Part shown: one piece after another, positions 23,088 through 31,348 of the stretch
How positions within the stretch are numbered: position 1 is the stretch's first letter
How the letters are laid out: every line of letters begins with the position of its first letter
Assembly: GCA_009774735.1 (NCBI GenBank)
Contig: VSOH01000001.1
Location: forward strand, 1 to 32,549
From: Clostridiales bacterium
Lineage (GTDB): Bacteria; Bacillota_A; Clostridia; Oscillospirales; Acutalibacteraceae
Reading direction: 5' to 3'
DNA length: 32,549 bases
Notes under the pieces: generated by a model
Told to the model about the DNA's origin: nothing
Database searches by the model: none
Seen by the model: only the letters and a program-made list of their open reading frames with translations
Position numbers and translations under genes: made by a program

Positions 23088-24824
23088 TTAACAAACATCA
23101 AATATGCCCGGCATTGTGTCATCACGCATAGTGTCTGCCTGATCACGGTTGATAGCACATACAATGCCCTTCATTGATGCGTAGCTGATGTTGTGGCTTA
23201 CACCGATACCGAATACATCCTTGCCCTGCGGATTTTTAAGGTGAATGTAGCTGATTGCCTTTGAGTCACTGCCGACTGAAATGGCATGCTCGCTGTAATC
23301 AACAAACTCATAGCCTGTAAGACCGATTTCATTCATGGCCTGACAGAATGCACCGATAGGTCCGGAGCCTGTGCCCTCAATTTTTACAGGCTGATTATCC
23401 TTATACTTAATCTCGCCTGTAAAATGAACAGAGGTCATATAATCAGCCTCATTTTTCTCTTCGCTGATTTTGTAATTTAATAGTCTGTAAGGACCGCATA
23501 CATTTCTGTATTCCTCCTGGAAAAGATCAAAGATTTCCTGATTATGAAGCTCCTTGCCCTTTTCGTCACAAGCCTTCTGCACTACTGCACCAAATTCAGG
23601 ATGCATAGCCTTCGGCATTTTGATGCCGTAATCGTTAGCAAGGATATATGCAGTGCCGCCCTTACCGCTTTGTGAGTTGATACGGATAATCGGCTCGTAT
23701 TCTCTGCCTACGTCGGCAGGGTCAATAGGAAGGTAAGGTACTTCCCAGAGTTCTGTGCCGCTTTCCTCCATATACATTTTGCCCTTGTTGATAGCATCCT
23801 GGTGTGAGCCTGAGAATGCTGTGAAAACAAGCTCGCCTGCATAAGGGTGGCGTGGCGGAACAATCATTTTTGTTGTACGTTCATAAACCTCTTTGATTTT
23901 ATTGATGTTGTGGAAATCAAGCTCAGGATCAACTCCCTGTGTCCACATATTAAGTGCAAGGGTAACTAAGTCCACATTACCCGTTCTTTCGCCGTTGCCG
24001 AAAAGTGTGCCCTCAATTCTGTCTGCACCAGCAAGCAGTGCAAGCTCGGCAGCAGCAACACCTGTGCCTCTGTCATTGTGCGGGTGAAGCGAAATGATTG
24101 CCGCATCACGGTTTGGCAAATGACGGCAGAAGTATTCAATCTGGTCTGCATAGCCGTTTGGTGTTGAGCCTTCAACAGTTGACGGCAGATTAAGGATAAT
24201 CGGGTTTTCCTTTGTAATATGGAGTTCCTCCATAACCTGACGGCAGATTTCAACAGCGTTGTCCATTTCAGTTCCCGTAAAGCTTTCAGGACTGTATTCA
24301 AAACGAATATTTGTTTCGGGATTAGATTTCTTCTGTTCCTCAGTCAGTTCATAAATAAGCTTTGCACCCTTAACAGCAATATCAATTACACCCTGCATAT
24401 CGGTTTTAAAAACAACCTTTCTCTGCAGTTTTGATGTTGAGTTATAAAAATGAACAATTACATTTTTTGCACCCTTGATTGCCTCAAAGGTTTTCTTTAT
24501 AAGGTGCGGTCTTGCCTGCACAAGCACCTGAATTGTAACATCGTCGGGGATGTAGCCGCCGTCAATAAGTGTTCTTAAAATTTCATATTCGGTTTCGCTG
24601 GCGGAAGGGAAGCCTACCTCAATTTCCTTAACTCCGATTTCAACAAGTGTTGAGAAAAGCTCCAGCTTTTCCTGAAGGTTCATCGGGTCAACAAGTGCCT
24701 GATTACCATCACGCATATCAACTGAGCACCAGATTGGCGCCTTGGTAATGGCTTTGTCGGGCCAGGTACGGTCCGGGATATTTATCGGCTTGAAGCCGAC
24801 ATATTTTTCATACCCTTTTTTCAT
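23088..24824 (-). CDS. leuA: 2-isopropylmalate synthase (LeuA2 type)
   Basis: 578 residues from ATG 24824, which has AAAGGAG nine bases upstream. It condenses acetyl-CoA with 2-oxoisovalerate, the first committed step of leucine synthesis. The N-terminus (YVGFKPINIPDRTWPDKAITKAPIW) and the catalytic SVDMRDGNQALVDPMN identify the longer, yeast-like LeuA2 form. The metal site is seen in ISLHPHNDRGTGVAAAELALLAGADRIEGTLFGNGERTGNVD. The C-terminal part holds the leucine-feedback regulatory domain (VKIEGTGSGPIGAFCQAMNEIG). A leader with a T-box riboswitch lies upstream, and an inverted-repeat element sits just before the ribosome-binding site. Confidence 0.97.
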   Translation of the reverse strand: MKKGYEKYVGFKPINIPDRTWPDKAITKAPIWCSVDMRDGNQALVDPMNLQEKLELFSTLVEIGVKEIEVGFPSASETEYEILRTLIDGGYIPDDVTIQVLVQARPHLIKKTFEAIKGAKNVIVHFYNSTSKLQRKVVFKTDMQGVIDIAVKGAKLIYELTEEQKKSNPETNIRFEYSPESFTGTEMDNAVEICRQVMEELHITKENPIILNLPSTVEGSTPNGYADQIEYFCRHLPNRDAAIISLHPHNDRGTGVAAAELALLAGADRIEGTLFGNGERTGNVDLVTLALNMWTQGVDPELDFHNINKIKEVYERTTKMIVPPRHPYAGELVFTAFSGSHQDAINKGKMYMEESGTELWEVPYLPIDPADVGREYEPIIRINSQSGKGGTAYILANDYGIKMPKAMHPEFGAVVQKACDEKGKELHNQEIFDLFQEEYRNVCGPYRLLNYKISEEKNEADYMTSVHFTGEIKYKDNQPVKIEGTGSGPIGAFCQAMNEIGLTGYEFVDYSEHAISVGSDSKAISYIHLKNPQGKDVFGIGVSHNISYASMKGIVCAINRDQADTMRDDTMPGIFDVC

Positions 24825-24849
24825 AATTAAGAATCTCCTTTCAAATGTA

Positions 24850-25059
24850 GGCAAAGATAATTAAATTAGAACCGCCAAAGCAAAGTCTTTAAGTGTTATT
24901 TGGGGTTTTTGATTTTGGTGCGAAGCAATTTAAAATGTACTAATTTATTCTTTAGCAAGGCAAAAAGCACAGGAATACTTGCGTATTCCGAGCATTTTTA
25001 ACACAGGTAAAGGGCAAATCAGTCATTTTAAATCGTGTTTTAATTTGGTTGTCTTTGCC
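24850..25059. repeat. MITE-like imperfect inverted-repeat element in the leuA leader
   Basis: The ends read GGCAAAGATAATTAAATTAG (left) and, on the opposite strand, GGCAAAGACAACCAAATTAA (right). Inner arms match again: AATTTAAAATG at the left (24927-24937) and ATTTAAAATG on the opposite strand near 25030. The tip is GGAATAC-TTGC-GTATTCC (24972-24989). ATGTA flanks both sides (24845-24849 and 25061-25065), a possible target duplication with one extra base at the right. The left arm carries about 50 extra unpaired bases. There is no coding capacity, and the element is transcribed before leuA. Confidence 0.65.
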
Positions 25060-25071
25060 TATGTATAGGAA

Positions 25072-25345
25072 CAAAAAATAAGCCCCTATACAGTAATGTA
25101 TAGGGACGTAATAATTATACGTGGTACCACCCTATTTCAGCAAATAAATTGCCCTTTAGCATCAATCAATGCCTTTGTTTGTAACGTAACAACACGGCTG
25201 TTCCTATTCATTTCTATTCAAAACAGCGGCTCTGCAGAGAGCTATGCACCAAATAATCTGTATTGACTTTCACCAACCGTCAACTCTCTGAAACGAAATT
25301 TATAAGGTCTTTTTCTGCTTCATTGCCTTTAAATGGGTACTATTA
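25072..25345 (-). ncRNA. T-box riboswitch (probably leucine-responsive) upstream of leuA
   Basis: On the minus strand the invariant T-box AGGGTGGTACCACG lies at 25120-25133, followed by a terminator (CCCTATAC paired with GTATAGGGG, then TTATTTTTT, about 25072-25107). The upstream stem I region shows AGAGAG, a GGTTGGTGAAA distal loop and CTCTCTG that can pair back. Uncharged tRNA binding would stabilise the antiterminator and allow leuA-leuB transcription. Leucine is inferred from the genes; a possible specifier is CTC read from 25241-25239, but I did not fold the RNA. The T-box and the following 568-base gene-free stretch (24825-25392) are otherwise accounted for by the repeat and promoter. 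Confidence 0.9.
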
Positions 25346-25357
25346 AGTTGTATAAAT

Positions 25358-25385
25358 ATTATAACAAATAAAAAATATTTGTCAA
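25358..25385 (-). promoter_or_regulatory. Promoter of the leuA T-box transcript
   Basis: On the minus strand TTGACA (25385-25380), 16-base spacer and TATAAT (25363-25358), placing the RNA start near 25350, just before the T-box stem I. The -35 is only eight bases after the stop of the phosphoribosyltransferase-like gene, and no terminator separates them. Confidence 0.8.
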
Positions 25386-25392
25386 GAGCGAA

Positions 25393-26037
25393 TTAAAGAA
25401 GGGAATAACCGTAGCCGTTCGCAATTGCATCAACCTTTTCACCTGCTGCACAATGGGGGCAGTTATGGGGTGTGTATGCTGCATAGCCGGGAACATCGTC
25501 TTTATTGAAAATTGTATTGATTTCCATATCCTCAACCTTATCAATAGCAGAGAAGACGGATGAAATACCAACAACTCTTCCGCCATAGTATGAAATGCTT
25601 TCAATTGCCCTTTCTACAGTTTTACCGCTGGTGATACAGGAAATTAAAATAACAACATCTTTAGAGCTTATCAGCTTCTTCAAATTGTCACGGAAAATCA
25701 GGTTGCCTGCTGAGTCGTATTCAGAGCCAAGCACATAAACCTTGTTTTCGGGATTTGGATTAAGCATATTCGGTCTTGACAGCTCGTGGGCAAGATATGC
25801 TCCCAGTGCCTGTGTTTCATAAAGGCACAGAACAGTATCCACCTTAATGCTTCTTTCATTATAATACTGGGCAAGCAGCATTGCCGCATCAACCGAAACA
25901 TCGTGATTGTGCTTGATGTCGGATGTGCCTATGTAATAATTTATGTGGCTTGATGCCGAAATATAGTGACCGGGCATTGCGTGAATGAACACCCTTTCAT
26001 CTCTGTGTGAAGTAATTGTGTAAACAGGTTTATCCAT
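25393..26037 (-). CDS. Orotate phosphoribosyltransferase-like protein with degenerate PRPP loop
   Basis: 214 residues from ATG 26037 (another ATG at 26058 lacks a ribosome-binding site). The fold follows type I phosphoribosyltransferases, with the hydrophobic strand and loop VVILISCITSGKT at 128-140. Canonical PRPP loops have two acidic residues before the TTG; here they are Ser-Cys, so PRPP binding may be altered. The C-terminus has a CPHC pair (C193, C196) followed by GEKVDAIANGYGYSLL, suggestive of PyrE relatives. No other pyrimidine gene is nearby. It has its own promoter at 26071-26099 and could read through into the leuA leader. Confidence 0.7.
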   Translation of the reverse strand: MDKPVYTITSHRDERVFIHAMPGHYISASSHINYYIGTSDIKHNHDVSVDAAMLLAQYYNERSIKVDTVLCLYETQALGAYLAHELSRPNMLNPNPENKVYVLGSEYDSAGNLIFRDNLKKLISSKDVVILISCITSGKTVERAIESISYYGGRVVGISSVFSAIDKVEDMEINTIFNKDDVPGYAAYTPHNCPHCAAGEKVDAIANGYGYSLL

Positions 26038-26070
26038 GTTGTTCTCACAGCCTTTCATATCTTTGATTCT

Positions 26071-26099
26071 ATTTTACAATAGCATAACACATTTTTCAA
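26071..26099 (-). promoter_or_regulatory. Promoter of the phosphoribosyltransferase-like gene
   Basis: On the minus strand TTGAAA (26099-26094), 17-base spacer and TAAAAT (26076-26071), 33 bases before the ATG at 26037. The rest of the 26038-26179 gap shows nothing else. Confidence 0.55.
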
Positions 26100-26179
26100 T
26101 AAAAGATGGTGTAAAAAATATTGGCATTAATTTAGTCAAAATACACAAATTTTATGGTTTTATAATGCGGCAGTAATTG

Positions 26180-26929
26180 TTAATCATTGATTTCAATATT
26201 GCCCATATCTGTTTGGGCAGTTAAAATAACCGAGGCAGTCGGCGTGTTTTTCTTGACATCACAGTCACCCATAGAGGTATTTGCATAAATATTTACCTCA
26301 TTTGTTCTTTCAATGTCAATGTCACCCATATTGGTTACAGCCTTTGAATTTGAGGTTATATCAATTTTTTCAATGTCAATATTGCCCATATTGGTGTTCA
26401 GGTCAAATGAACCTCCAAGAAATTCGGCATCAATATTTCCCATATCATTATTAATTGTAAGGCTTGTAACAATATAATCCTCAATATCAACATTGCCGAA
26501 GTTTGATGTTATATTTATTGAATCAAGCTTTTGCGGAACATAGAGTACAATATCAGTACCTTCTTTTAATGCACCGAATGGGAAAAACCTGTATTTTCCT
26601 TTCAGCTCTTTGCTTGATATGCTGAGTGTGCTGCCATCAGTTTCAGCACTGAAATGATCATCGTTTAATCCGTTTGCGGTAAGTCTTATTTTGCCGTCAT
26701 TACTGCTTTTAACGGTTATGTCGCCTGCATTGCTGTCGATTGTAATGTTTTTTATTTCATCTGCATTGTAGCTCTGATCAAAAAAAGTTTGTGTTTTCAT
26801 AGAAATAAATGATCCGAGCGAATGTGTTCCCGAGATTAAAGAAAATGTAAATATACCTGAAAGCAGCAGAGCAATAATGCTGAGCAGAACAATAAGTGTT
26901 ATAAGTAATCCTCTGTTATTTTTCGACAT
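26180..26929 (-). CDS. DUF4097 family membrane-anchored beta-helix protein
   Basis: 249 residues from ATG 26929, ten bases after AAGGAG. One transmembrane segment is near the N-terminus (GLLITLIVLLSIIALLLSGIFTFSLI), so the rest is probably outside the membrane. The remainder is a repetitive beta structure with six variants of a (N/T)xMGxIDI or NFGNVDI motif at about 20-residue spacing (TSNFGNVDIED, NNDMGNIDAEF, NTNMGNIDIEK, VTNMGDIDIER, NTSMGDCDVKK, QTDMGNIEIND). This is the DUF4097 solenoid pattern. It overlaps the upstream XRE regulator gene by 14 bases. Function is unknown; proteins of this kind are often encoded with membrane-bound regulators. Confidence 0.85.
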   Translation of the reverse strand: MSKNNRGLLITLIVLLSIIALLLSGIFTFSLISGTHSLGSFISMKTQTFFDQSYNADEIKNITIDSNAGDITVKSSNDGKIRLTANGLNDDHFSAETDGSTLSISSKELKGKYRFFPFGALKEGTDIVLYVPQKLDSINITSNFGNVDIEDYIVTSLTINNDMGNIDAEFLGGSFDLNTNMGNIDIEKIDITSNSKAVTNMGDIDIERTNEVNIYANTSMGDCDVKKNTPTASVILTAQTDMGNIEIND

Positions 26930-27656
26930 TCTTTTCACTCTCCTTAAGTGTAAGTATCAAATCTATGATTTTACATATTATACCATATATTACCCATATA
27001 AGCCAGGTTATGTGCCAATCATTTGTTAAAAAGCTGATGATCAGATAAATGCAAAGTGTAATGCCTGACAAAATACCTGTTATCTGTTTATACATTTTTT
27101 TCTGGCCTGTCATAACATTTGCAAATTCGTCATTTCCGTGCTTTTTCGGTTTTGACAGGGCACCGAAAACAATCAGCATAGTCGCCAGTGCGATTATAAC
27201 AAAAAAACAGGCTGTTGATGCATCGCTTCCATCGAAAATAATCGGCGGCACTACTGAAAGTATATACATACAAACTGCTATTGATGTAAGTATTGCAAAT
27301 CTTTTTCTGCCGTTTGCTGTTTTTTCGTTTATCTCATTGCTGTTATTATCATTCTGTACAGTATCACCATAATAGTTATATCTGTTATCATAATTATACT
27401 CATTGTTTTCTGAACTGTCATTGCTGCTGTTTATATTATCTGTATTATCGGTTTCCTGTTTCTTTCCTGTCAGCAGCTCCTCTGTGCTGATACCATAGAG
27501 CTCACACAAAGGCAGTATTTTGTCAAAATCAGGAGTTGACTGATCTGTTTCCCATTTTGATATTGTCTGTCTTGTTACACCGAGTACCTCTGCTGTCTTT
27601 TCCTGTGACAGACCCTTTTCCTTTCTCATTTCGTAAAGTCTGTTTCCTAATGTCAT
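26916..27656 (-). CDS. XRE-family regulator with four membrane segments
   Basis: 246 residues. The N-terminal Cro/C1-type helix-turn-helix (residues 2-64) is RLYEMRKEKGLSQEKTAEVLGVTRQTISKWETDQSTPDFDKIL. A low-complexity Asn/Asp/Ser/Tyr linker covers about 68-115. Four hydrophobic segments follow: FAILTSIAVCMYILSVVPPI, ACFFVIIALATMLIVFGA, ITGILSGITLCIYLIISFL, and ITWLIWVIYGIICKIIDLIL. It therefore tethers a DNA-binding domain to the membrane. The DUF4097 gene overlaps its end, so the pair probably forms one unit, with the membrane part possibly sensing envelope or DUF4097 state. AGGTGA precedes the ATG; it is divergent from asnB. Confidence 0.88.
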   Translation of the reverse strand: MTLGNRLYEMRKEKGLSQEKTAEVLGVTRQTISKWETDQSTPDFDKILPLCELYGISTEELLTGKKQETDNTDNINSSNDSSENNEYNYDNRYNYYGDTVQNDNNSNEINEKTANGRKRFAILTSIAVCMYILSVVPPIIFDGSDASTACFFVIIALATMLIVFGALSKPKKHGNDEFANVMTGQKKMYKQITGILSGITLCIYLIISFLTNDWHITWLIWVIYGIICKIIDLILTLKESEKNVEK

Positions 27657-27800
27657 TTTATCACCTCAACACAAATATACCACATCCGGTAGTTGCTTTC
27701 CAGCAATTTTCAATGGAAATTTTGTCAACTGAAGTTAACATTTTGATTTTTTGTCACTATTTCTCACAAAATACATATAGTAAGCTGAGGTGATTTATAT

Positions 27801-29624
27801 ATGTGCGGAATAGCAGGAATTTTATCTTCTTCCATAGATTTGAGGGCTGAAAAGCCTGTTATTGAAAAAATGAGCTTATCACTTAAAATGAGGGGACCTG
27901 ACGGAAAAGGTGAATATGTTGACCGTAATATCGCTTTGATACACAGAAGGCTTGCGGTTATTGATGTTGAAAAAGGTGCTCAGCCGATGCGCTTTGGAAA
28001 TTATATTATCGCTTATAACGGTGAGCTATACAATACTGATGAGGTCAGGGATATGCTCAAATCCTTTGGTTATACCTTTGATACGCATTGTGATACGGAG
28101 GTTGTATTAAAAGCGTTTGACAAATGGGGTGAAAGCAGTGTTAAAAAGCTCAATGGTATTTTTGCCTATGCTGTTTACAATGAAAAGGACAAAAGTCTTT
28201 TTATTGCCCGTGACAGAATCGGTGTAAAGCCTCTTTATTATTCTTCAAAGCCAAAGCAGTTTGCCTTTGCCAGCAGAATAAGCACTCTGCTGTGTGTGCC
28301 TGATATTAAGCCTGTGGTGGATGAGAACGGACTGAATGAAATATTTATGCTTGGTCCTGCAAAAACAATAGGAAACGGAATTTTCAAAGATATTAAGGAA
28401 CTGCCTCCTGCCAGCTATATGACTGTTAAAAACGGAAATATTGAAATAAATTCATATTGGAGGCTAACTGCTGCCGTTAACACCGAAAGCAGAGAGCAGG
28501 CAATAGAACATACCTATTCTCTTGTTAAGGATTCAATTGAGCGTCAGCTTGTTTCCGATGTTCCGCTTGCAACCTTTTTAAGCGGCGGTCTTGATTCTTC
28601 AATTATATCGAAGGTTGCTTCTGATCATTACCAGAGCAGGGGAGAGCAGCTTAATACATTTTCTGTTGATTATGTAGACAATGATATCTATTTTAAAAAG
28701 AGCCTTTTTCAGCCGAACAAGGACAGTGATTATATCGGTTTGATAAGCGATTATATTCACTCCGTTCACCATAATGTTGTTCTTGATAATAATGATGTGG
28801 CAAAAGCTCTCGGGGAAGCTGCAATTGCAAGAGGACTGCCTGCATTTGCAGATGTGGATTCCTCACTGCTTCTGTTCTGCAGGGAGGTAAAAAAGGATTT
28901 CACCGTCTGTCTGTCAGGTGAATGTGCTGATGAAATTTTCGGCGGCTATCCATGGTATCACAGAAAGGAAATTCTGTTTGAAGAGGTTTTTCCGTGGTCA
29001 AGATCGACTGCTGCAAGACGCAGTATTTTAAGAGATGGCTTTTTGCCATACGGCGAGGAGTATCTGAAAAGTGCTTATGACAGTACAATTTCACAGGTAT
29101 CTTTTCTTGAAAGCGACAGTGTGCTTGAAAAAAGAATGAGAGAAATGTTCATTCTCAACCTTAAATGGTTTATGCAGACACTTCTGTATCGCAAGGATGT
29201 TATGAGTATGGAATCATCGTTAGAGGTGCGTGTTCCGTTCTGCGATTACAGGCTTGTTGAATATGCCTATAATATGCCTTGGGAAATAAAAGCTCTTGAC
29301 GGCAGAGAAAAGGGTATTCTGCGCAAAGCCTTTGAAAATGATTTGCCCGAAGAAATCGTATGGCGCAAAAAGAGTCCCTATCCAAAGACGCATAATCCTG
29401 TTTATCTTAAGGCTGTATCTGAGCTTGCAGCAGCAGCACTTAATGATAAAACCTGCCCTCTCGGTGAAATGCTTAATAAAGATGCTGTGTTCAATCTTAT
29501 GGAAAATCCGGATAGTATGACAGAGCCGTGGTATGGTCAGCTAATGGCAGCACCTCAGGTTCTTGCATATATTTTCCAGATTTATGTATGGATTAAAAAT
29601 TACAATGTTGAATTTGACATATAA
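27801..29624 (+). CDS. asnB: Glutamine-hydrolysing asparagine synthase
   Basis: 607 residues. It converts aspartate to asparagine with ATP, taking nitrogen from glutamine. The N-terminal class II amidotransferase domain starts MCGIAGIL with catalytic Cys2 and has RGPDGKGE, HRRLAVID and YNGELYN. The synthetase domain has the PP-loop SGGLDSS (261-267), FTVCLSGECADEIFGGYPWY and MESSLEVRVPFCDYRLVEY. Length and motifs are complete. AGGTGA lies upstream of the ATG. No terminator is seen after it; the promoter of the next gene begins inside its last codons. A dedicated regulator is not evident, though the XRE gene is divergent. Confidence 0.95.
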   Translation: MCGIAGILSSSIDLRAEKPVIEKMSLSLKMRGPDGKGEYVDRNIALIHRRLAVIDVEKGAQPMRFGNYIIAYNGELYNTDEVRDMLKSFGYTFDTHCDTEVVLKAFDKWGESSVKKLNGIFAYAVYNEKDKSLFIARDRIGVKPLYYSSKPKQFAFASRISTLLCVPDIKPVVDENGLNEIFMLGPAKTIGNGIFKDIKELPPASYMTVKNGNIEINSYWRLTAAVNTESREQAIEHTYSLVKDSIERQLVSDVPLATFLSGGLDSSIISKVASDHYQSRGEQLNTFSVDYVDNDIYFKKSLFQPNKDSDYIGLISDYIHSVHHNVVLDNNDVAKALGEAAIARGLPAFADVDSSLLLFCREVKKDFTVCLSGECADEIFGGYPWYHRKEILFEEVFPWSRSTAARRSILRDGFLPYGEEYLKSAYDSTISQVSFLESDSVLEKRMREMFILNLKWFMQTLLYRKDVMSMESSLEVRVPFCDYRLVEYAYNMPWEIKALDGREKGILRKAFENDLPEEIVWRKKSPYPKTHNPVYLKAVSELAAAALNDKTCPLGEMLNKDAVFNLMENPDSMTEPWYGQLMAAPQVLAYIFQIYVWIKNYNVEFDI

Positions 29625-29636
29625 ATATAGTATAAT
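29608..29636 (+). promoter_or_regulatory. Promoter of the nitroreductase-GDPD operon
   Basis: TTGAAT (29608-29613), 17-base spacer and TATAAT (29631-29636), overlapping the asnB stop codon. The ATG of the next gene lies 31 bases after the -10 box. Confidence 0.7.
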
Positions 29637-29666
29637 ATGTTATATAAAAATTAAGGAAGATAAAAT

Positions 29667-30437
29667 ATGACGAACGATGAATATATCAAAGCCATAGAAA
29701 TGCGCCGTTCAAGGCGTACGTACCGCTCTGTGGGACTTGATGACAGTACAAAGGCGGTTATTAAAAATCTGGTGGATATTGTTAATAAAAACGCAGGGCT
29801 TGATTTCAGATTTGTTGATGACGGTTCATCTGCCTTCACGATTTTTACAGGTAAATTTTCTTTGATAGCAATCTGTGGTGATGATTCGGAAAAAATGCGT
29901 GTTAAATCAGGCTATTTCGGCGAAATGATTGTGCTTGAATGTACCTACCATGGATTGGGTACCTGCTGGGTGACAGGCACCTATAATGAAAATAAAATCC
30001 TTGAAATGGTTAAAATACCAAAGGAAACAAGACTTTATGGCGTAATCGTTATCGGCAATGTCAAGCCGAAGCTCAGCCGGAAAGAGAAAATAATGTATAA
30101 TATTACGCACAAGCGGAATAAGCCGTATCAGAAAATGTTTGTTGTGTGTGATGAAAAACTGCCATCCTATTATGAATATGCCATGAAGCTGGTTGAAAAA
30201 GCTCCGTCAGCTACAAACAGCAGACCGGTTCATTTTAAGTATGAAAATGGTGTAATATCCGGTTATGTTGACGAACCGTACAGTGATAAAAGTATCAGCT
30301 TTGGCGTTGCTCAACTTCATTTCTGCATTGGTGCAAAGGCAAAGGGTGTCAGTGGAGAATGGGACAGCAGCGGCAGGTTCTGCACGAATGACAGTAAGGT
30401 AATCAAATTTCCGGAAAATAATGAGGGGGAAAATTAA
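29667..30437 (+). CDS. Nitroreductase family protein (fused two-half type)
   Basis: 256 residues. FMN-dependent oxidoreductase-like protein of the putative TM nitroreductase group. The N-terminal motif is IEMRRSRRTYRSVGLDD; the central part has SGYFGEMIVLECTYHGLGTCWVTGTYNE, and the second half has VEKAPSATNSRPVHFKYENG, the usual flavin-contact section of PxSxxNxQPxxF type. The C-terminal SFGVAQLHFCIGAKA follows. The substrate cannot be told from sequence. It shares an operon with the GDPD gene, which starts on the next base after its stop. Confidence 0.88.
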   Translation: MTNDEYIKAIEMRRSRRTYRSVGLDDSTKAVIKNLVDIVNKNAGLDFRFVDDGSSAFTIFTGKFSLIAICGDDSEKMRVKSGYFGEMIVLECTYHGLGTCWVTGTYNENKILEMVKIPKETRLYGVIVIGNVKPKLSRKEKIMYNITHKRNKPYQKMFVVCDEKLPSYYEYAMKLVEKAPSATNSRPVHFKYENGVISGYVDEPYSDKSISFGVAQLHFCIGAKAKGVSGEWDSSGRFCTNDSKVIKFPENNEGEN

Positions 30438-31301
30438 ATGAGTAATGCAGCCGAAGGAAAAAAGTGGTCTAAGAAGAAAAAGATAGCAGTTATTGTTGTG
30501 TCGGTTCTTTTGACACTGATTGTGCTGGCGGTTATCGCCGGTGTAAGTGCTCTGGACTGGTATTGCAAAACAGCAGATTATTCAGTTCTTCAGACGAATC
30601 AGAATGTCACGCTTATTGCACACAGAGGTATGAGGAGTGTAGCACCTGAAAATACTGCTCCTGCATTTGAAGAGGCGGGCAAGCACGGCTATTGGGGTGC
30701 AGAATGTGATATTTACAGAACCAAGGATGGTATTTGGATTGTTTCACATGATTCTCATACATATCGAATGATGGATAAGTCTGCATTTGTTGAAAAATCA
30801 ACCTATGAGGAGCTTATGGAGCAGAGGGTTGACAATGGTGTTAATGTTGAAAATTATCCTGACCTCAGCTTCTGCTCGCTTGAGGATTATCTCAAAATCT
30901 GTAAGGATTATGGTATGGCTGCCGTTATTGAGCTTAAGGGTAAAAATAATACAGAGCATTACAGCGAAATTATTGACCTTGTTGAGCAGTATGGTGTTGA
31001 GGCTGTTTATATTTCTTTCCATTTTGAAAATCTTGAAAAAATCAGAGCACTTACGGATGCTCCTGTTTACTTCTTAACACAGGAAATCAGTGATGAGGAT
31101 ATTGAGCTTGCTCTTTCTTTGGATAACTGCGGTATTGATTTCAATGGTAATAAGGAAGCAAATTTTGAAAACGGTATGATTAAAAAGTGTATCGAAAAGG
31201 GCTTAGAGGTTGGCGCATGGACAATTGATGACACGGATACGCTTGATAAGCTTGCCGCAGAGGGTGTAACCTTAATCACAACGGATAACATTACAAAATA
31301 A
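30438..31301 (+). CDS. Membrane-anchored glycerophosphodiester phosphodiesterase
   Basis: 287 residues. The N-terminus is a Lys-rich stretch followed by one hydrophobic segment (IAVIVVSVLLTLIVLAVIAG), suggesting a signal anchor with the enzyme domain outside. The GDPD domain has catalytic and metal residues in AHRGMRSVAPENT (H62, R63), AECDIY (E89, D91) and SHD (H104); the later AVIELKGK, VYISFHFENL and GAWTIDD sections are also typical. It hydrolyses glycerophosphodiesters to glycerol-3-phosphate plus an alcohol. GAGGGGGA lies before the ATG. A terminator follows at 31306. The gene uses the promoter at 29608 with the nitroreductase gene. Confidence 0.93.
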   Translation: MSNAAEGKKWSKKKKIAVIVVSVLLTLIVLAVIAGVSALDWYCKTADYSVLQTNQNVTLIAHRGMRSVAPENTAPAFEEAGKHGYWGAECDIYRTKDGIWIVSHDSHTYRMMDKSAFVEKSTYEELMEQRVDNGVNVENYPDLSFCSLEDYLKICKDYGMAAVIELKGKNNTEHYSEIIDLVEQYGVEAVYISFHFENLEKIRALTDAPVYFLTQEISDEDIELALSLDNCGIDFNGNKEANFENGMIKKCIEKGLEVGAWTIDDTDTLDKLAAEGVTLITTDNITK

Positions 31302-31305
31302 AAGG

Positions 31306-31346
31306 AAAGACATTTCGCCTCTTTTGTTAGCGAAATGTCTTTTTAT
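31306..31346. terminator. Terminator after the GDPD gene
   Basis: AAAGACATTTCGC (31306-31318) pairs perfectly with GCGAAATGTCTTT (31330-31342) and is followed by TTATTTTT. It separates the operon from the convergent small gene ending at 31349 and probably serves both. Confidence 0.88.
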
Positions 31347-31348
31347 TT

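Noticed and set aside
23966..24301. Second minus-strand frame within leuA
   Set aside because: An alternative frame over well conserved leuA sequence, with no start signal or family resemblance.
26190..26480. Repeated short DNA motif resembling CAATATTGCCCAT, considered as a CRISPR or tandem repeat
   Set aside because: The copies encode the regularly spaced MGNIDI motifs of the DUF4097 protein, differ in sequence, and lack uniform repeats and spacers.
29614..29636. TTGACA followed by TATAAT with an 11-base spacer after asnB
   Set aside because: The spacing is too short for a sigma-A promoter; TTGAAT six bases upstream gives a 17-base spacer and is used instead.
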